From Mesostigma viride (taxonomy: Eukaryota; Streptophyta; Mesostigmatophyceae; Mesostigmatales; Mesostigmataceae), in assembly GCA_009746045.1 (NCBI GenBank), contig RPFO01000258.1, positions 82,501-146,500 of the forward strand: 64,000 nt of DNA, given 5' to 3'. The notes beneath the pieces are model-generated. The model had not been told where the DNA came from and did no database searches. It saw only the letters and a list, made by a program, of their open reading frames with translations. Below, one piece after another: positions 1 to 11,205 of the stretch. The translations under genes were made by a program, and so were the position numbers. The first letter of the stretch is position 1; each line of letters opens with the position of its first letter.

Positions 1-155
1 CCCTTCACACCCACCCACCCCGCCCCGGGAACCCCTTTTCGCCCTCTGCCCTTTTGACACCGTCGTGCTGCGTACCTGCCACTCATCTGTCCCACACACT
101 TGCTATTCCACACACCGTTTCCCCCCCATCTCCCCCCCCCCCCCCCCCCCCTCAG
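1..155 (+). other. Intron end at window edge
   Basis: C-rich sequence with a polypyrimidine run and a CAG acceptor at 153-155, directly before the first recognisable exon of the USP-like gene. No other feature is visible. Confidence 0.6.
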
Positions 156-3100
156 TGCCTGTGTTCGCTGGAGAACTTCCGCCGTTCGCTACTGTCGCCC
201 GTCGTGCGGCGCCACAAGCACATCGGCACGCCCTGCGTCGTGTGCGCGCTGGTCACGGTGTGCGGGTCGATGAGCGGGCGGGGGGAGAGCCAGCTCGACG
301 ACGATGACGGCGATGTTCTAGATGGCCACCGCCACCTGCAGCAGAAGCACCAACATGGGACGGGCCTGCTGGAGCACGAGGGGGACGGGGACCGCAGCGG
401 ACACCGTGGCAGTACCCCGATGAACCAGGGTGGGATCCATGCGGTCATGAGCCACAGCAATGGTGGGGGCATCCACGGAGGCGGCCATCCTAGCACCAAT
501 GGCACCAGTGGCAACGGGGCATACGGGGCGTATGGGGCCGGTGCTCACGCGAGCATGGGCGCTAGCAAGGCCCCGATTTCGGGGGGGCACGGGGGCGGGA
601 GGGCCCCCGGGGGCACCAGCTGGCAAGGCGCGAGGGCGGGTGCCCCGGATGTAGTCACAGATCATGGCGACAGGTGGCGACAGGAGGGTGGCCCACAGCA
701 CGGGGAGGAGGGATTGGAGGTGGAGGTGGCGGATCTCCAGGTTCCAGAGGCAGACGAGGAGAGGGAGCGAGCCAAGCCACCGCCACCGCCGCCGCCGTCA
801 TCAGACATGGGGGGTTTGATTGATCCGCGGCCGTTGCGGCTGTCGCTGAGCGCGTATTTCGAGAAGGAGAAGATGTTCCAGGAGGTGGGTTTGTTTGTTT
901 GGTATAGATGGTGGGCGTGTGGACACGTTTCCAAGCTAGGTGCAATATTGACAAGGAGAAGATGTTCCAGGAGGTGGGTTTCTTTGTTTGTATGGTGGGC
1001 GTGTTGACATATCTGAAAGCTAAGTGCTGTATTTGAGATGGAGAAGATGTTCCAGGAGGTGGGTGTGTTTGTTTGGTATGGATGGTGGGTGTGTTGGCAC
1101 GTTTGAAAGCTAGGCGCTCAAATGACAAGGAGAAGATGTTACTGGATTCAGCCCCCCCCCCCCCTGTGTGTGTGTGTGAACCGTACTCGTGATGTGGGTT
1201 GTTCTCCAGACTCGTCAGGCTGAAGGCCCAGTTGTTCCGCAAACGTGCCCACAATATCCTAGTGTGCCGTTGAGAAGTAGGTTCCCCCAGTGAGGGGGGC
1301 CTACAGCGTGGAGGTTCCTATAACACACTTCCAAGTAGAAAATAATAAACAGGGCAGTCCTTCCTCCTAATGTTGTGGTAGAAGGCGCACGGTTAGGTGC
1401 TCCTATAGATTGAATGCTTCTATGGCTTTACTTTACAATTACAACAAGTGTGATAGCACCTACATTTGACGTTGCCACTTGTGAGATAATGCAGATGAGT
1501 ATGATCAATTCTATTGAAGCTTTGCTAGTGGCTTACATCCATATTCTATCAGCTCTCTCTTTCTCATTTGCTTGCTCTTGGCCCCGTTTGACTGTTGGCT
1601 CACAATAACGGCTCCCTTTCGCTCTTCTTCCAAGATAATTCCCTGACTCTTAAATTTGCCGCCCCCAGAGTCGGAGATGCGCGACACCAGCCTCATGAAT
1701 GCCCCATCCTAAGAATAATCAGATAGCATATACATGTCAGTCTATGTAAACCTTGTTGGCCCTAATTGGCCCCCCAATCCGAGGTTACATCGATGAAAGC
1801 GTCATTCATGCCCCCTTTCTTCTATTAATAATTTATAACATGCATGTAATTTATGATTCATCTAGGTCCTGCAGTCGGAGCCTACGACAAAGAAAGTGTC
1901 GTTCATGCCCCCTTTCTTCTTTTAACCACATATATGAACCATGCACGTCATTTTATATCCATCTTGACCCTGCAGTCGGAGATGCACGATGCCAGCGAGG
2001 CTCTGGAACAAATCTTCAACGTTCTCCACAAGTCGCTGCACCGGGACGCGCCGCCGCCGCCACCACCACCACAGCCCGCGCTGCCGCCACCACCACAGCC
2101 CACGCCACCGCCGCCGCCCCTGCCCAGGTCGCTGGCCCCGCTGGCACTCAACGGTGGGCTCCACACGCGTGCTGAATGCGGGTCGGGAGCGGTGACCCCC
2201 GAACACTGGGATGACTCGTCGCCGCCCCCACCCCCGCCGCCCCTCCCGGAGCTGACGTCCGCCAACTTTGCGCAGGGTAGGGGTGGGCAAGGAATGGGGC
2301 CCGGCGGTGATGCCAGCATGATGGCGGATACAGGCAGGGGGTCGGACCGGGGGAGGGGAATGGAGCGTCGCAGCAGCGGGGAGTGGGAGCATCTGGCGAC
2401 GGAGCCGCAAGGGTCCGGGTCCCGAGGAAAGGCGGGTCGTCGGTCCGGCGAGGGCAAGGACGGGGGACAGTCATCCGGCCACGATGGTGGACACAGTGGC
2501 GCGGGAGGCAAGGGGGGCCGGGGGGGAAGCGCTGGTCCGGGGGGCCAGTCGGGGGGCGGCAACCGGCAGGAGGGCGGGCATGGGGCTGGTGGCGCCAACG
2601 GTCGCAGGGACGCGAGGGGAGACGGGCCAGGGATGCGGCAAGGGGGGGCTGGTTCGGGTGGTGGGGGGCCTGGGCGCCATGCGACAGGGCCTGCGGCGGG
2701 ATCGTCCACGGGCCGGCAACCGTCGCAGCCATCGCAGCTGTCTCATGGTGCGCCGTCGGGAGGGTCCTTGGGCCGGTCCGCCCAGCAGGTGCCACCCCCA
2801 CCGCCCCCCGTGGCCCGCCAAATGGAGCGAGCGAGCGAGGTGGAGTCGCGGCAGCAGGTGGCGTGGTCGCACCAGGCCTCCTCGCAGTCATCCTCCTCGC
2901 ATCAGACGGATGAGAGAGACGAGGGCGGTGAGGACGAGGAGTGGGGGGACGCCGAGGAGGTGGCCGCGGGGGCAGATGGGATAGGTGGCCGTAGGAAGCG
3001 CTCGTCGCGCAAGGGGAAGAATAAGAACCGGCGCAGGGGCGAGCAGGAGGGGGTGCCAGCAGGAGGTGAGGCCGGGCAGGGGGCTGGGAGCCGCGCTGGG

Positions 3101-6100
3101 GGTGGTCACATGGGGGTGGATGGCAGGGGACACATGGCTTCTGAATGGGAGAGAGGGGGCATGGATCACGCGGGGGCAGTGGGGGGCGCTCCGGTGGAGG
3201 CCGAGGGGGGGCATGCCAGGGGGGCCGCGTCGCAGCCCCCTGGGCTTCCTGCGGGGTTTACTGCGGGCCAGCGGCCGCATGGTCTGGTGGGAGGGGGGGG
3301 CACCCAGCGGGCATGCACCAAGGACAAGCGGGCATGCCGCACGGCCAGGGCGTGTCGGCCTCATCGGGCCCGCACATTTGGGGAACGTCATCTGGGGGCC
3401 ATGCCCACGGCGCAGGTCACGCTGGAGCAGCGGGTCAGCTTTCTGGGTCATCCCACTTGGTTGCCCGGGTTGCTCAGCCCGCAGGTGCGGTGGTCGGCGG
3501 TGGCCGTGTGCGGGGGGGTTATGACTGTGGGGACTTTGCGGGTGGGGACGGGCCCGAGGGGGTATCGGCCAGGGGCCAGGGTGGCTCTCGGTCTTGCCTC
3601 GCGCATGAGGAGTTTGGGATGGATCTGGAGGAGATGCTGCTCTGCGCCGGCTGTGGCATGCGCACGCGGCGGTTTCGCTACACGATCTTCCACCACCTGG
3701 TCGCGGCAGCGCGACTCAAGACGCACCTGGTGGGTGGTAGCATAAGACGGCTGAAGGTGCTTGGTGGGTGGTAGCATATGGTGCTTAAGGCGCTTGGCGG
3801 GTGGTAGCATAAGACAGCTTTAGGTGCTTGGTGGGTGGTAGCATAAGACGGCTTAAGGTGCTTGGCTGGTGGTAGCATAAGACAGCTTTAGGTGCTTGGT
3901 GGGTGGTGTTATGAGGTAGGAGTGTGATGTGGTTTATTTGGGTGATGCATTTGTGGATAGTCGTATAGTGGTATGCGGCTTTAGTGTCAGGTTTTTGTCA
4001 GCATCAGGTCCTGGGACATGCTTCGAGTGTGCTCGACAGTGAACTGTTTGTGTTTCATCATTGGGTAAAGGTTGTTTGATAGCAGTGTTTCTTGCGCGTA
4101 CGGCCTCGTCTCCCCGCTGCCAGCTGGATGTCCATTCCGCCTACATCTACTCAACATGCTGCTATATCTACTAATACACATGTTTTTGCTCGCAATGCCC
4201 TTACCCTTGGCTTTGCTGTCTCTGCTCCCCGCTGCCAGCTGGAGGTGCGCGACTGCCCCTTTGACCAGCGGCTGCACGACATCACCGCCGACGACACCAA
4301 GTCCTGCGACACGGACGAGGGGGGTTGCGGCGCGCGGCTGCCCACCTCCTACTTCCTGCGCGCGATGCCTGGCGTCTTCACGCTGCGTGAGTGCTTGGGG
4401 TCGTGCGTCGTAGTAAGTGGCGTGTATATCTCTCTTGTCGGTTTTCATTGTTGGGCGTCTTCACGCTGCTTGAATTGTTGGGGTCATCGGTCTCATGGGT
4501 TTTGATGGCTGGGGGATTCAGTAGGTTAGGGCCATTTCAAAGTTACCGTTCCTTCAACCACGTTCCGATCACTTTCTTTTACCATGCCCTCATATCTCGT
4601 GCGGGGGGCCAAATGCCAGGTGTAGTTACTAAGAGCTAACTACTAGCGCGGAAGGGCTATTCCCTATGCTTTTTTCATGTCTTAGCTTTGGCAGTCATCG
4701 GCTGGGACACGTACCAGATGTATTTTTACTCACTAGCTAATCACGATCGGCATGATGGAATAGAGCCTTCCTATGCTTGTCCCTCGTGTTTGCTTCTGCA
4801 GTCATCGGGTGGGACACGTACCAGGCCTCGCCCGAAGACATCCGCGACACGCTGGCCACGGTGATGACGAGCGTGGACGTGGCGGTCATCTACCAGGGGC
4901 TGCCCAAGGGGACCACCACGCACGCGCTGCGCTCGGTGGTATGTCAGCTGTTAGGTGGCCGCTTGGTTGCGGTTTGGCGGCAGTATATTACGGCAGTTTC
5001 TCAGCAGTTGGGCAGCGGTTCTCGACGTTGTGTGGCGGTGGTGTGATATGGATGTGTGTACAGTACATGTGGCGGCTCTGGACGCTTGTCAAGACAACAT
5101 GAGACCCAACCCCCTGGAGGGTTTGATGCGGAGTACCTGTCTGTTAAGGAGAAAAGGATCCCTCATGTGGTGTCTAGGTTTGACGTCGAGGGTCCCAGCC
5201 AGGGGGGAGTGTTTGGGAGAATAGGCATGACGCATGTAGCCAGTAGGGTGATGTTGCATGCAAGTGGGAGCGACGGCTCTAGTTCTAAATGGCAGGGGAG
5301 AGATAGTGGATAGAGTGTATGTGACAGGGGCCAAAACATCCAGAAGGGATGAGACGACTTCTTCCTGAGAAGAAACACAGCCAGAGACGATCCGCGGGCA
5401 AGCAAGCACTAATAGAGGAGACAGAACTACTCTTTGTTAAGATTTTTAATTGCATGCGGTGCTTGCATATTCTAACCCACCCTTCCAACAAACGTTTCGT
5501 CGTATCCCCTTTCCCCAACCCTCCCCCGCACCCAGGTGTGCTACTACGGCCGGCACTACTACGTATTCATCTTCAACCCCTCGCTCGACAAGTGGCTGCT
5601 CTTCGACGATTCGATGTGCAAGGTGACCATCTCTATCACTTGATAGTGATTATTCCAAACAGTGAGGCCTGTGTAGGCACCCTTTCGACAAGTCTGTGTG
5701 TAAGGTGAACTCTATGTGTTGAAACCTTAACTAATAGAATGCTACTATATTATCTTTCTGGCATGCGCTGGTTGTTGTTGATATTTTCATGTACTACGAT
5801 AACATGAAGGTGACCACCATATGTGCGCCCCATGATGTGTACACGGTGAGCGCTGCGGTTTGCGGTGTTTTTACTACTCTTCCCCCACTTTGACCTCACC
5901 TCATGAGCCCGTGGTGGCACAGTTCTCAAGCAGCGTGTCTTTGTTGGTAGTCTCGGTGGTTACCGAGTAGGTGTGGGTTAGTCTATAGCTAGTTTGGGGC
6001 TGCCTAGTGTTGATATGGGGGCGGCCTAGTGTAGATACGGGGGCGGCCTGGTGTTGATACCTGCTAGTCATAACGTGGATAACGTCTGCGAGGGACACTA

Positions 6101-6665
6101 GACCGGCCGGTATCGCACATCGTGTGGGCTCATCCACGTGTTAGTCCATCATCCTGCTTTTAGGCAGGGGTACACCTTGATCCTGTCCAGTCTCTGGAGG
6201 TGCCCTGCATGGTTACGGCATGGTGGTACCCATGAGACAGCCAGCGCAGGCATGACATTACTATACTACAGTGACCATGGTATCCATGAGATAACCAGCG
6301 CAGGCTTGACATAGGTAGCCGCCCTGTATGGTTGGCTGGCAAGCCACTTTTCCCCGGGTTTTGGTTTGGGTAAGTGGCAGTCATTCTCCTTAATATGTAG
6401 CTCACCTGACCAAATGCGAACAAGTCGAGTAGCTCACTTGACCAAATGCAAACAAGTCGAGTAGCTCACTTGACCAAATGGGAACATCTGCCATCTCGCT
6501 TGATCTAATGCTAACATCTTGCCTCCGCCTCATGCGGCCATCTGCCCTTCGGGTCTCGGCCGCCGCTGCCCACAGGTCATTGGGGACTGGCCCAGCGTGC
6601 TGACGTACTGCCTCAAGGGCCGGCTGCAGCCCTCGGTGCTCATGTACGAGCGTCAGCTGTCCTGA
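156..6665 (+). CDS. Ubiquitin carboxyl-terminal hydrolase-like protein (USP53/54 or plant UCH-related type), 5' end missing
   Basis: Six exons rebuilt by conserved motifs and GT-AG ends: 156-884, 1976-3729, 4239-4386, 4802-4938, 5536-5622, 6576-6665 (stop TGA 6663-6665). The order of motifs matches the family: a CLCSLENFRRSL start with HKHIGTPCVVCAL; FQE joined to MHDASEALEQIF; FGMDLEEMLLCAGCG; DTDEGGCG; IGWDTYQ; VCYYGRHYYVF; LLFDD; VIGDW. The His-box (GRHYY) and FDD are kept. The catalytic Cys box would lie upstream of the window, so activity cannot be judged; many relatives are inactive pseudo-peptidases. Exon 2 carries about 1.6 kb of Pro-, Gly-, Ser- and His-rich low complexity inside the domain. 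It is 1,754 nt long, not a multiple of three, although both flanking junctions are phase 0. So there is a frameshift (a G9 run near 3291-3300 is a candidate) or an unseen short intron. Family assignment is firm; the exact subfamily is inference. Confidence 0.85.
861..1146 (+). repeat. 88-bp tandem repeat made from an exon-intron junction
   Basis: About 3.3 copies starting near 861, 950, 1036 and 1124. Each full unit repeats the last ~24 nt of exon 1 (AAGATGTTCCAGGAG) plus the GTGGGT donor and ~60 nt of intron. The first unit is the real junction at 884/885; the others lie inside the intron and would be decoy donors. Confidence 0.9.
1795..1990 (+). repeat. ~100-bp duplication of a 3' splice-site region
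   Basis: Two copies. Both contain TTCATGCCCCCTTTCTTCT followed by CCTGCAGTCGGAG. The second copy holds the functional acceptor (1973-1975) and the start of exon 2. The first ends in TCGGAGCC and no longer encodes the domain. Confidence 0.85.
3727..3915 (+). repeat. ~34-bp tandem repeat starting at the exon 2 donor
   Basis: Six copies of GTGGGTGGTAGCATAAGAC-type units, beginning at the donor of exon 2 (3729/3730) and running into the intron. The starts are about 3730, 3764, 3797, 3830, 3864 and 3897. Confidence 0.9.
6219..6525 (+). repeat. Short tandem repeats in the last intron of the USP-like gene
   Basis: Two sets. One is a ~60-bp duplication containing CCATGAGA..ACCAGCGCAGG (about 6219-6320). 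The other is a ~36-bp unit around GTAGCTCACTTGACCAAATG, three to four copies from about 6400 to 6525. No coding content. Confidence 0.75.
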
Positions 6666-7354
6666 GGGCGTGCTCATGTACGAGCGCCAGCTGTCCTGAG
6701 CGGGCTGTTACACAGGGCCTGCCTTGCATGGCCCCAGCAGGAGGCAAGGGGGAGAGGGGGGGGGCTTGGTTCCCTCCTTGTGGCCCTTCGCCTGTGCTGC
6801 TTGCCTGACAGCTGACATGGACGGGTATAGTAGCTAGAGAAGTGTCCATCATTCGTGGCCTGCCAGGGGTCACTATGGTTTCGTGGCCCTATATTTGGAG
6901 TGAAGAAAAGATGTGTTGAAAAAGGCTTGCTTGGCGCAAGCATCTGGGATCTGTAGTAGGTGCGTAGGTCAAGGACCTGTGTCAACAGAAAGAGGATAAT
7001 TTGGAGAAATGGCAATAGCAAACGATTGCAGTCGCAGTGACCAGAGTAATCGGCGCAGGTCGCTAGCTAGGATCGTAGGCAGCATGTAAATAGCTCTGGC
7101 TTTGATCAACTGCCCATGGCGCTTTGGGAGGGGGAACCTGCATTGAGTCTCCAGTTGGTGCCGTGAAGAAATTCCACAGTCACTGTACACACCCGGGTGT
7201 TGGCTCTCTTGGGTGCCATCATAAGTTCCTGCTTCCCCACCATCTTTGGGAACGGTGAGGGGGCTTATGGAGCATCCCACAATTTTTTTGCTGATTTTTC
7301 ATGGATTTGTTTTTCTGAAATGTTGTAATGTCATGATTTGCATTCTATTCACTA
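6666..7354. other. Intergenic stretch after the USP-like gene
   Basis: Begins with a near-exact second copy of the last codons and stop of the USP-like gene (about 6668-6701). A TGTAA (7085), the polyadenylation signal known from volvocine algae, lies 420 nt past the stop. No gene is recognised. Confidence 0.4.
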
Positions 7355-7357
7355 TTA

Positions 7358-9019
7358 CCGCGCGCCGCCTGATCGAGGAAGTGGGCCGCCTGGCCCCCGG
7401 CCTCTTGCCATTGCTATTGATCTTCGTGGATTACACCAAGGCATTCGATACGGTTATATGGGACTATGTGATTTATCTAGTACCAAATCCGAAAGGCTTG
7501 CATCACTCCCCGGACAGGAGAACTTTTGCGGATGACTGTAGGTGTAAGTTGGCGATGCCATGGTAACCGGAGACGTCCGTCCTATAGTCAGCAAAATTGG
7601 TGCGAGAGGTCCCCAGTTCGATTCCGGTCGGATTCATTTGCAGATCGCGTTTTCCGCGTTTTCCGCGGCCTGGCACTGAACGCAAAGGTTTTCACCTTTG
7701 CGGAGTGTCTGATCAGAATATGGGACGCCCTGTGGGTGGTCCTTCACCTGTTCCGTGTCCCATCGTACATCGTTGAGATCATCCGCCAGTTCTATGAAGG
7801 GTCCCAAGCCCAGGTCCGTACCGCCGACGGCGTCACTCCGGCGTTTCCCCTGCACACCGGGGTGTGGCAGGGCTGTGTGCTCTCCCCATATCTATTCATC
7901 ATTATGGTGGACTATATTATGCGGCGTGCACAAGCCCGCTTCGCCCGGGTGGAGGGGCGCCCGCCGGGGATCGAGGTCACGGAGTACGCCAGCTACGGCG
8001 GGGTTGACCCACCCTACCGCCTGAGCGATCTGATCTACGCTGATGACACGACACTCGTGGAAACCCCAGAGTCAGCCCAACTGTGGCTAGACAGCTTATC
8101 ACTGGAAGCGCGGGCGGCGGGGCTTATGATCAGCAAGAAAACGGAGGTCATGGCCATCGGCTTCCCTGCTGGGATAGCCCCACCCACCCTCCTCTTGCTA
8201 GACGGCAGCCCCGTCCCCCCGGCGACTCGCTTCAAGCTCCTTGGCAGCTGGCTTCCCTCCACGGCCGACGACATCAATACCCGCATTGGCCAGGCCTGGG
8301 CGGCCCTCCGCCGCCTCGACAGGTTCTGGACCTGTCGCTACCTGAGTGAGCGACGCAAGCGCATTCTGTTCAAGGCCCTTGTCCTCAGCATCCTCCTTTA
8401 TGGCTGCGAGGCGTGGACCCTGGACCAGGCGCTGAGCCAGCAGCTTGACGGCACCGTCACTCGAATGCTCCGTCATATCCTCGGCGTCCGCTACCAAGAA
8501 CGCCGCACCCGGGCCGAGCTCTACTGCGAGCTCCCTCTTGTCACCCATACCATCCGACACCGCCGCCTCCTCTTTGCCGGCCATCTTGCCCGCACAGACC
8601 AGGTGAATACCGATGTGGGCCCTGCCGGGGGGCTTAAGACGGGCCAACCAGGTAGACACCTCCTCCTATGGCAGGGTCCCCTTGTCCCATTGCAACCCAC
8701 TGGCAAACTTGCGCGCGCCGGGCACCGGCGCGGCGCGACCCGGACCTATGTGACACAACTGCTTGAAGATGCAGGGCTTCTGGGACTATCCGTACTCCGC
8801 GCCCGCATGATTGACAAGGAGAAATGGGCTGCCATCTGCAATAAGCACCTCCCCGAGGGGTATGCTCCTGTTTTCTCCCCACGGGCCCCGCGGCCCGTTG
8901 CTAGCCAGGGTAGAAGTCCGCAGGTGGAGGTTATTGGTCCTGAGGATAGCCGCTACACTACCGCCTCGTCTGCCATTACAGTAGAGGACAGCTCGGATGA
9001 GGATTACATCCCCATCTAG
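7358..9019 (+). pseudogene. LINE reverse transcriptase (ORF2 fragment), disrupted
   Basis: Encodes the RT palm and the C-terminal region of a non-LTR ORF2. Visible motifs are FVDYTKAF, GVWQGCVLSP and LIYADDTTL, then a C-terminal segment with LYGCEAWTL and RRLLFAGHLAR, typical of LINE ORF2 proteins. It ends SSDEDYIPI followed by a stop at 9017-9019. The endonuclease and N-terminal RT are missing (5' truncation). Between motif A and the rest, a 253-bp insert plus a 9-bp duplication breaks the frame; reading resumes at 7727. The first part (7358-7464) and the second (7727-9019) therefore form one broken gene. It reverse-transcribes element RNA at the nick in relatives; this copy cannot be functional. 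Confidence 0.85.
7456..7726 (+). mobile_element. tRNA-type SINE inserted in the LINE, with 9-bp target duplication
   Basis: The insert 7465-7717 is flanked by ATATGGGAC at 7456-7464 and 7718-7726. Inside lies a Pol III B-box-like TTCGATTCC (~7617-7625) and a possible A-box (TGGTAACCGG, ~7561), as in tRNA-derived SINEs. A longer reverse-oriented copy is at 15047-15348, so this one is 5'-truncated by about 50 bp. No poly(A) tail is seen. Confidence 0.8.
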
Positions 9020-9029
9020 TGCTTAACGG

Positions 9030-10110
9030 TTGGGGGATGATGCAGACGATATTTGTTTAAACTTTTGTGTAATTATTTTTCCGGCTCCTGAAACCCCAGA
9101 GTCAGCCCAACTGTGGCTAGACAGCTTATCACTGGAAGCGCGGGCGGCGGGGCTTATGATCAGCAAGAAAACGGAGGTCATGGCCATCGGCTTCCCTGCT
9201 GGGATAGCCCCACCCACCCTCCTCTTGCTAGACGGCAGCCCCGTCCCCCCGGCGACTCGCTTCAAGCTCCTTGGCAGCTGGCTTCCCTCCACGGCCGACG
9301 ACATCAATACCCGCATTGGCCAGGCCTGGGCGGCCCTCCGCCGCCTCGACAGGTTCTGGACCTGTCGCTACCTGAGTGAGCGACGCAAGCGCATTCTGTT
9401 CAAGGCCCTTGTCCTCAGCATCCTCCTTTATGGCTGCGAGGCGTGGACCCTGGACCAGGCGCTGAGCCAGCAGCTTGACGGCACCGTCACTCGAATGCTC
9501 CGTCATATCCTCGGCGTCCGCTACCAAGAACGCCGCACCCGGGCCGAGCTCTACTGCGAGCTCCCTCTTGTCACCCATACCATCCGACACCGCCGCCTCC
9601 TCTTTGCCGGCCATCTTGCCCGCACAGACCAGGTGAATACCGATGTGGGCCCTGCCGGGGGGCTTAAGACGGGCCAACCAGGTAGACACCTCCTCCTATG
9701 GCAGGGTCCCCTTGTCCCATTGCAACCCACTGGCAAACTTGCGCGCGCCGGGCACCGGCGCGGCGCGACCCGGACCTATGTGACACAACTGCTTGAAGAT
9801 GCAGGGCTTCTGGGACTATCCGTACTCCGCGCCCGCATGATTGACAAGGAGAAATGGGCTGCCATCTGCAATAAGCACCTCCCCGAGGGGTATGCTCCTG
9901 TTTTCTCCCCACGGGCCCCGCGGCCCGTTGCTAGCCAGGGTAGAAGTCCGCAGGTGGAGGTTATTGGTCCTGAGGATAGCCGCTACACTACCGCCTCGTC
10001 TGCCATTACAGTAGAGGACAGCTCGGATGAGGATTACATCCCCATCTAGTGCTTAACGGTTGGGGGATGATGCAGACGATATTTGTTTAAACTTTTGTGT
10101 AATTATTTTT
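9030..10110 (+). repeat. Second, identical copy of the LINE 3' half
   Basis: Sequence from 8059 (GAAACCCCAGAGTCAGCC) to the 3' UTR is repeated from 9089 with no difference that I can see over about 1 kb, including the stop codon at 10047-10049. A 9-bp patch (CCGGCTCCT) separates the copies. It is either a tandem duplication or a second 5'-truncated insertion into the tail of the first copy. Its open frame (9030-10049) is RT C-terminal only. Confidence 0.9.
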
Positions 10111-10163
10111 CTAATGAGATTTGCATAGTACTCCGTGGCATGCCTTTGCGCATGACACGCAAG

Positions 10164-10404
<241 letters not shown>

Positions 10405-10609
10405 GCATTCTATGACACTCCGATATCATGTCTTTGTCTGCCTACTGATACGGACGTAACGCACTTTCATGTTCAGATTGGTGACATGCAAGTTGATCTT
10501 TGAGATTATTCACTGGGCCAGGAAGCATCAGCTACATAGATACTGCTCAGTGTTACCCAAGTGAATTATTTGAGTACCCACAACAACAAAAAAACGCATG
10601 CATTTTCCG

Positions 10610-10757
10610 CTGTTTCAATTGATCCAGGTCCTGCACACAGACAGCTATCCTTCATAACAACAACCCCCTCCCGTGGGGAAGTGGTCATAGAGGACAACGA
10701 ACCCCCTCCCGTGGGGAAGCGCCCGCGTTTGCAAACACGCGGAAAGCACGCTAGCTG
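10610..10757 (+). pseudogene. 3' end of a second LINE family (ORF2 C-terminus)
   Basis: Encodes VIEDNEPPPVGKRPR..TRGKHAS and a stop, matching the C-terminus of the LINE remnant at 26510-26850 (VIEDNNPPAVGKPR..TRGKHARQ). An internal ~45-bp duplication repeats CCCCCTCCCGTGGGGAAG. Only the tail end of the element is present. Confidence 0.65.
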
Positions 10758-10813
10758 ACACAATTGTTGTTGTTATTAATTAATTAATTAATTAATAACA
10801 ACAACAATTGTGT
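10758..10813. repeat. 56-bp perfect palindrome
   Basis: Two 28-nt arms without a spacer: ACACAATTGTTGTTGTTATT followed by TTAA units, then its exact reverse complement. It lies at the end of the LINE fragment where a TTAA-type tail would be expected, so it may be an inverted duplication of a tail. Confidence 0.95.
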
Positions 10814-10954
10814 AAGCTTGCATGAGATACACAATTCCTCACTGTCGAGTGCAGGCTCGACCAATGCCTCCGCGCATGCATGGCGCACACAACGGTATAT
10901 TCTGATCGAGAATTCATGATATAAAATTATGGAGGTGAGATTGGCATGCAACAT
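10814..10954. other. Unassigned spacer
   Basis: Short AT-rich sequence between the palindrome and the GGGT array. Nothing recognised. Confidence 0.3.
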
Positions 10955-11197
10955 GTGGGTGGGTGGGTGGGTGGGTGGGTGGGTGGGTGGGTGGGTGGGT
11001 GGGTGGGTGGGTGGGTGGGTGGGTGGGTGGGTGGGTGGGTGGGTGGGTGGGTGGGTGGGTGGGTGGGTGGGTGGGTGGGTGGGTGGGTGGGTGGTGGGTG
11101 GGTGGGTGGGTGGGTGGTGGGTGGGTGGGTGGGTGGGTGGGTGGGTGGGTGGGTGGGTGGTGGGTGGGTGGGTGGGTGGGTGGGTGGGTGGGGGTAG
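10955..11197 (+). repeat. (GGGT)n array
   Basis: About 60 GTGG/GGGT units with a few 3-nt register slips. Strong G-quadruplex potential on the plus strand. Long open frames here are artefacts of the repeat. Confidence 0.95.
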
Positions 11198-11205
11198 GTG
11201 GGATC

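Noticed and set aside
7561-7635. A functional tRNA gene
   Set aside because: The B box is good but T-arm and acceptor pairing are poor and the sequence lies in a SINE inserted in an RT gene.
9030-10049. A second independent RT gene
   Set aside because: Identical copy of the 3' half of the preceding LINE ORF; it lacks the RT palm motifs.
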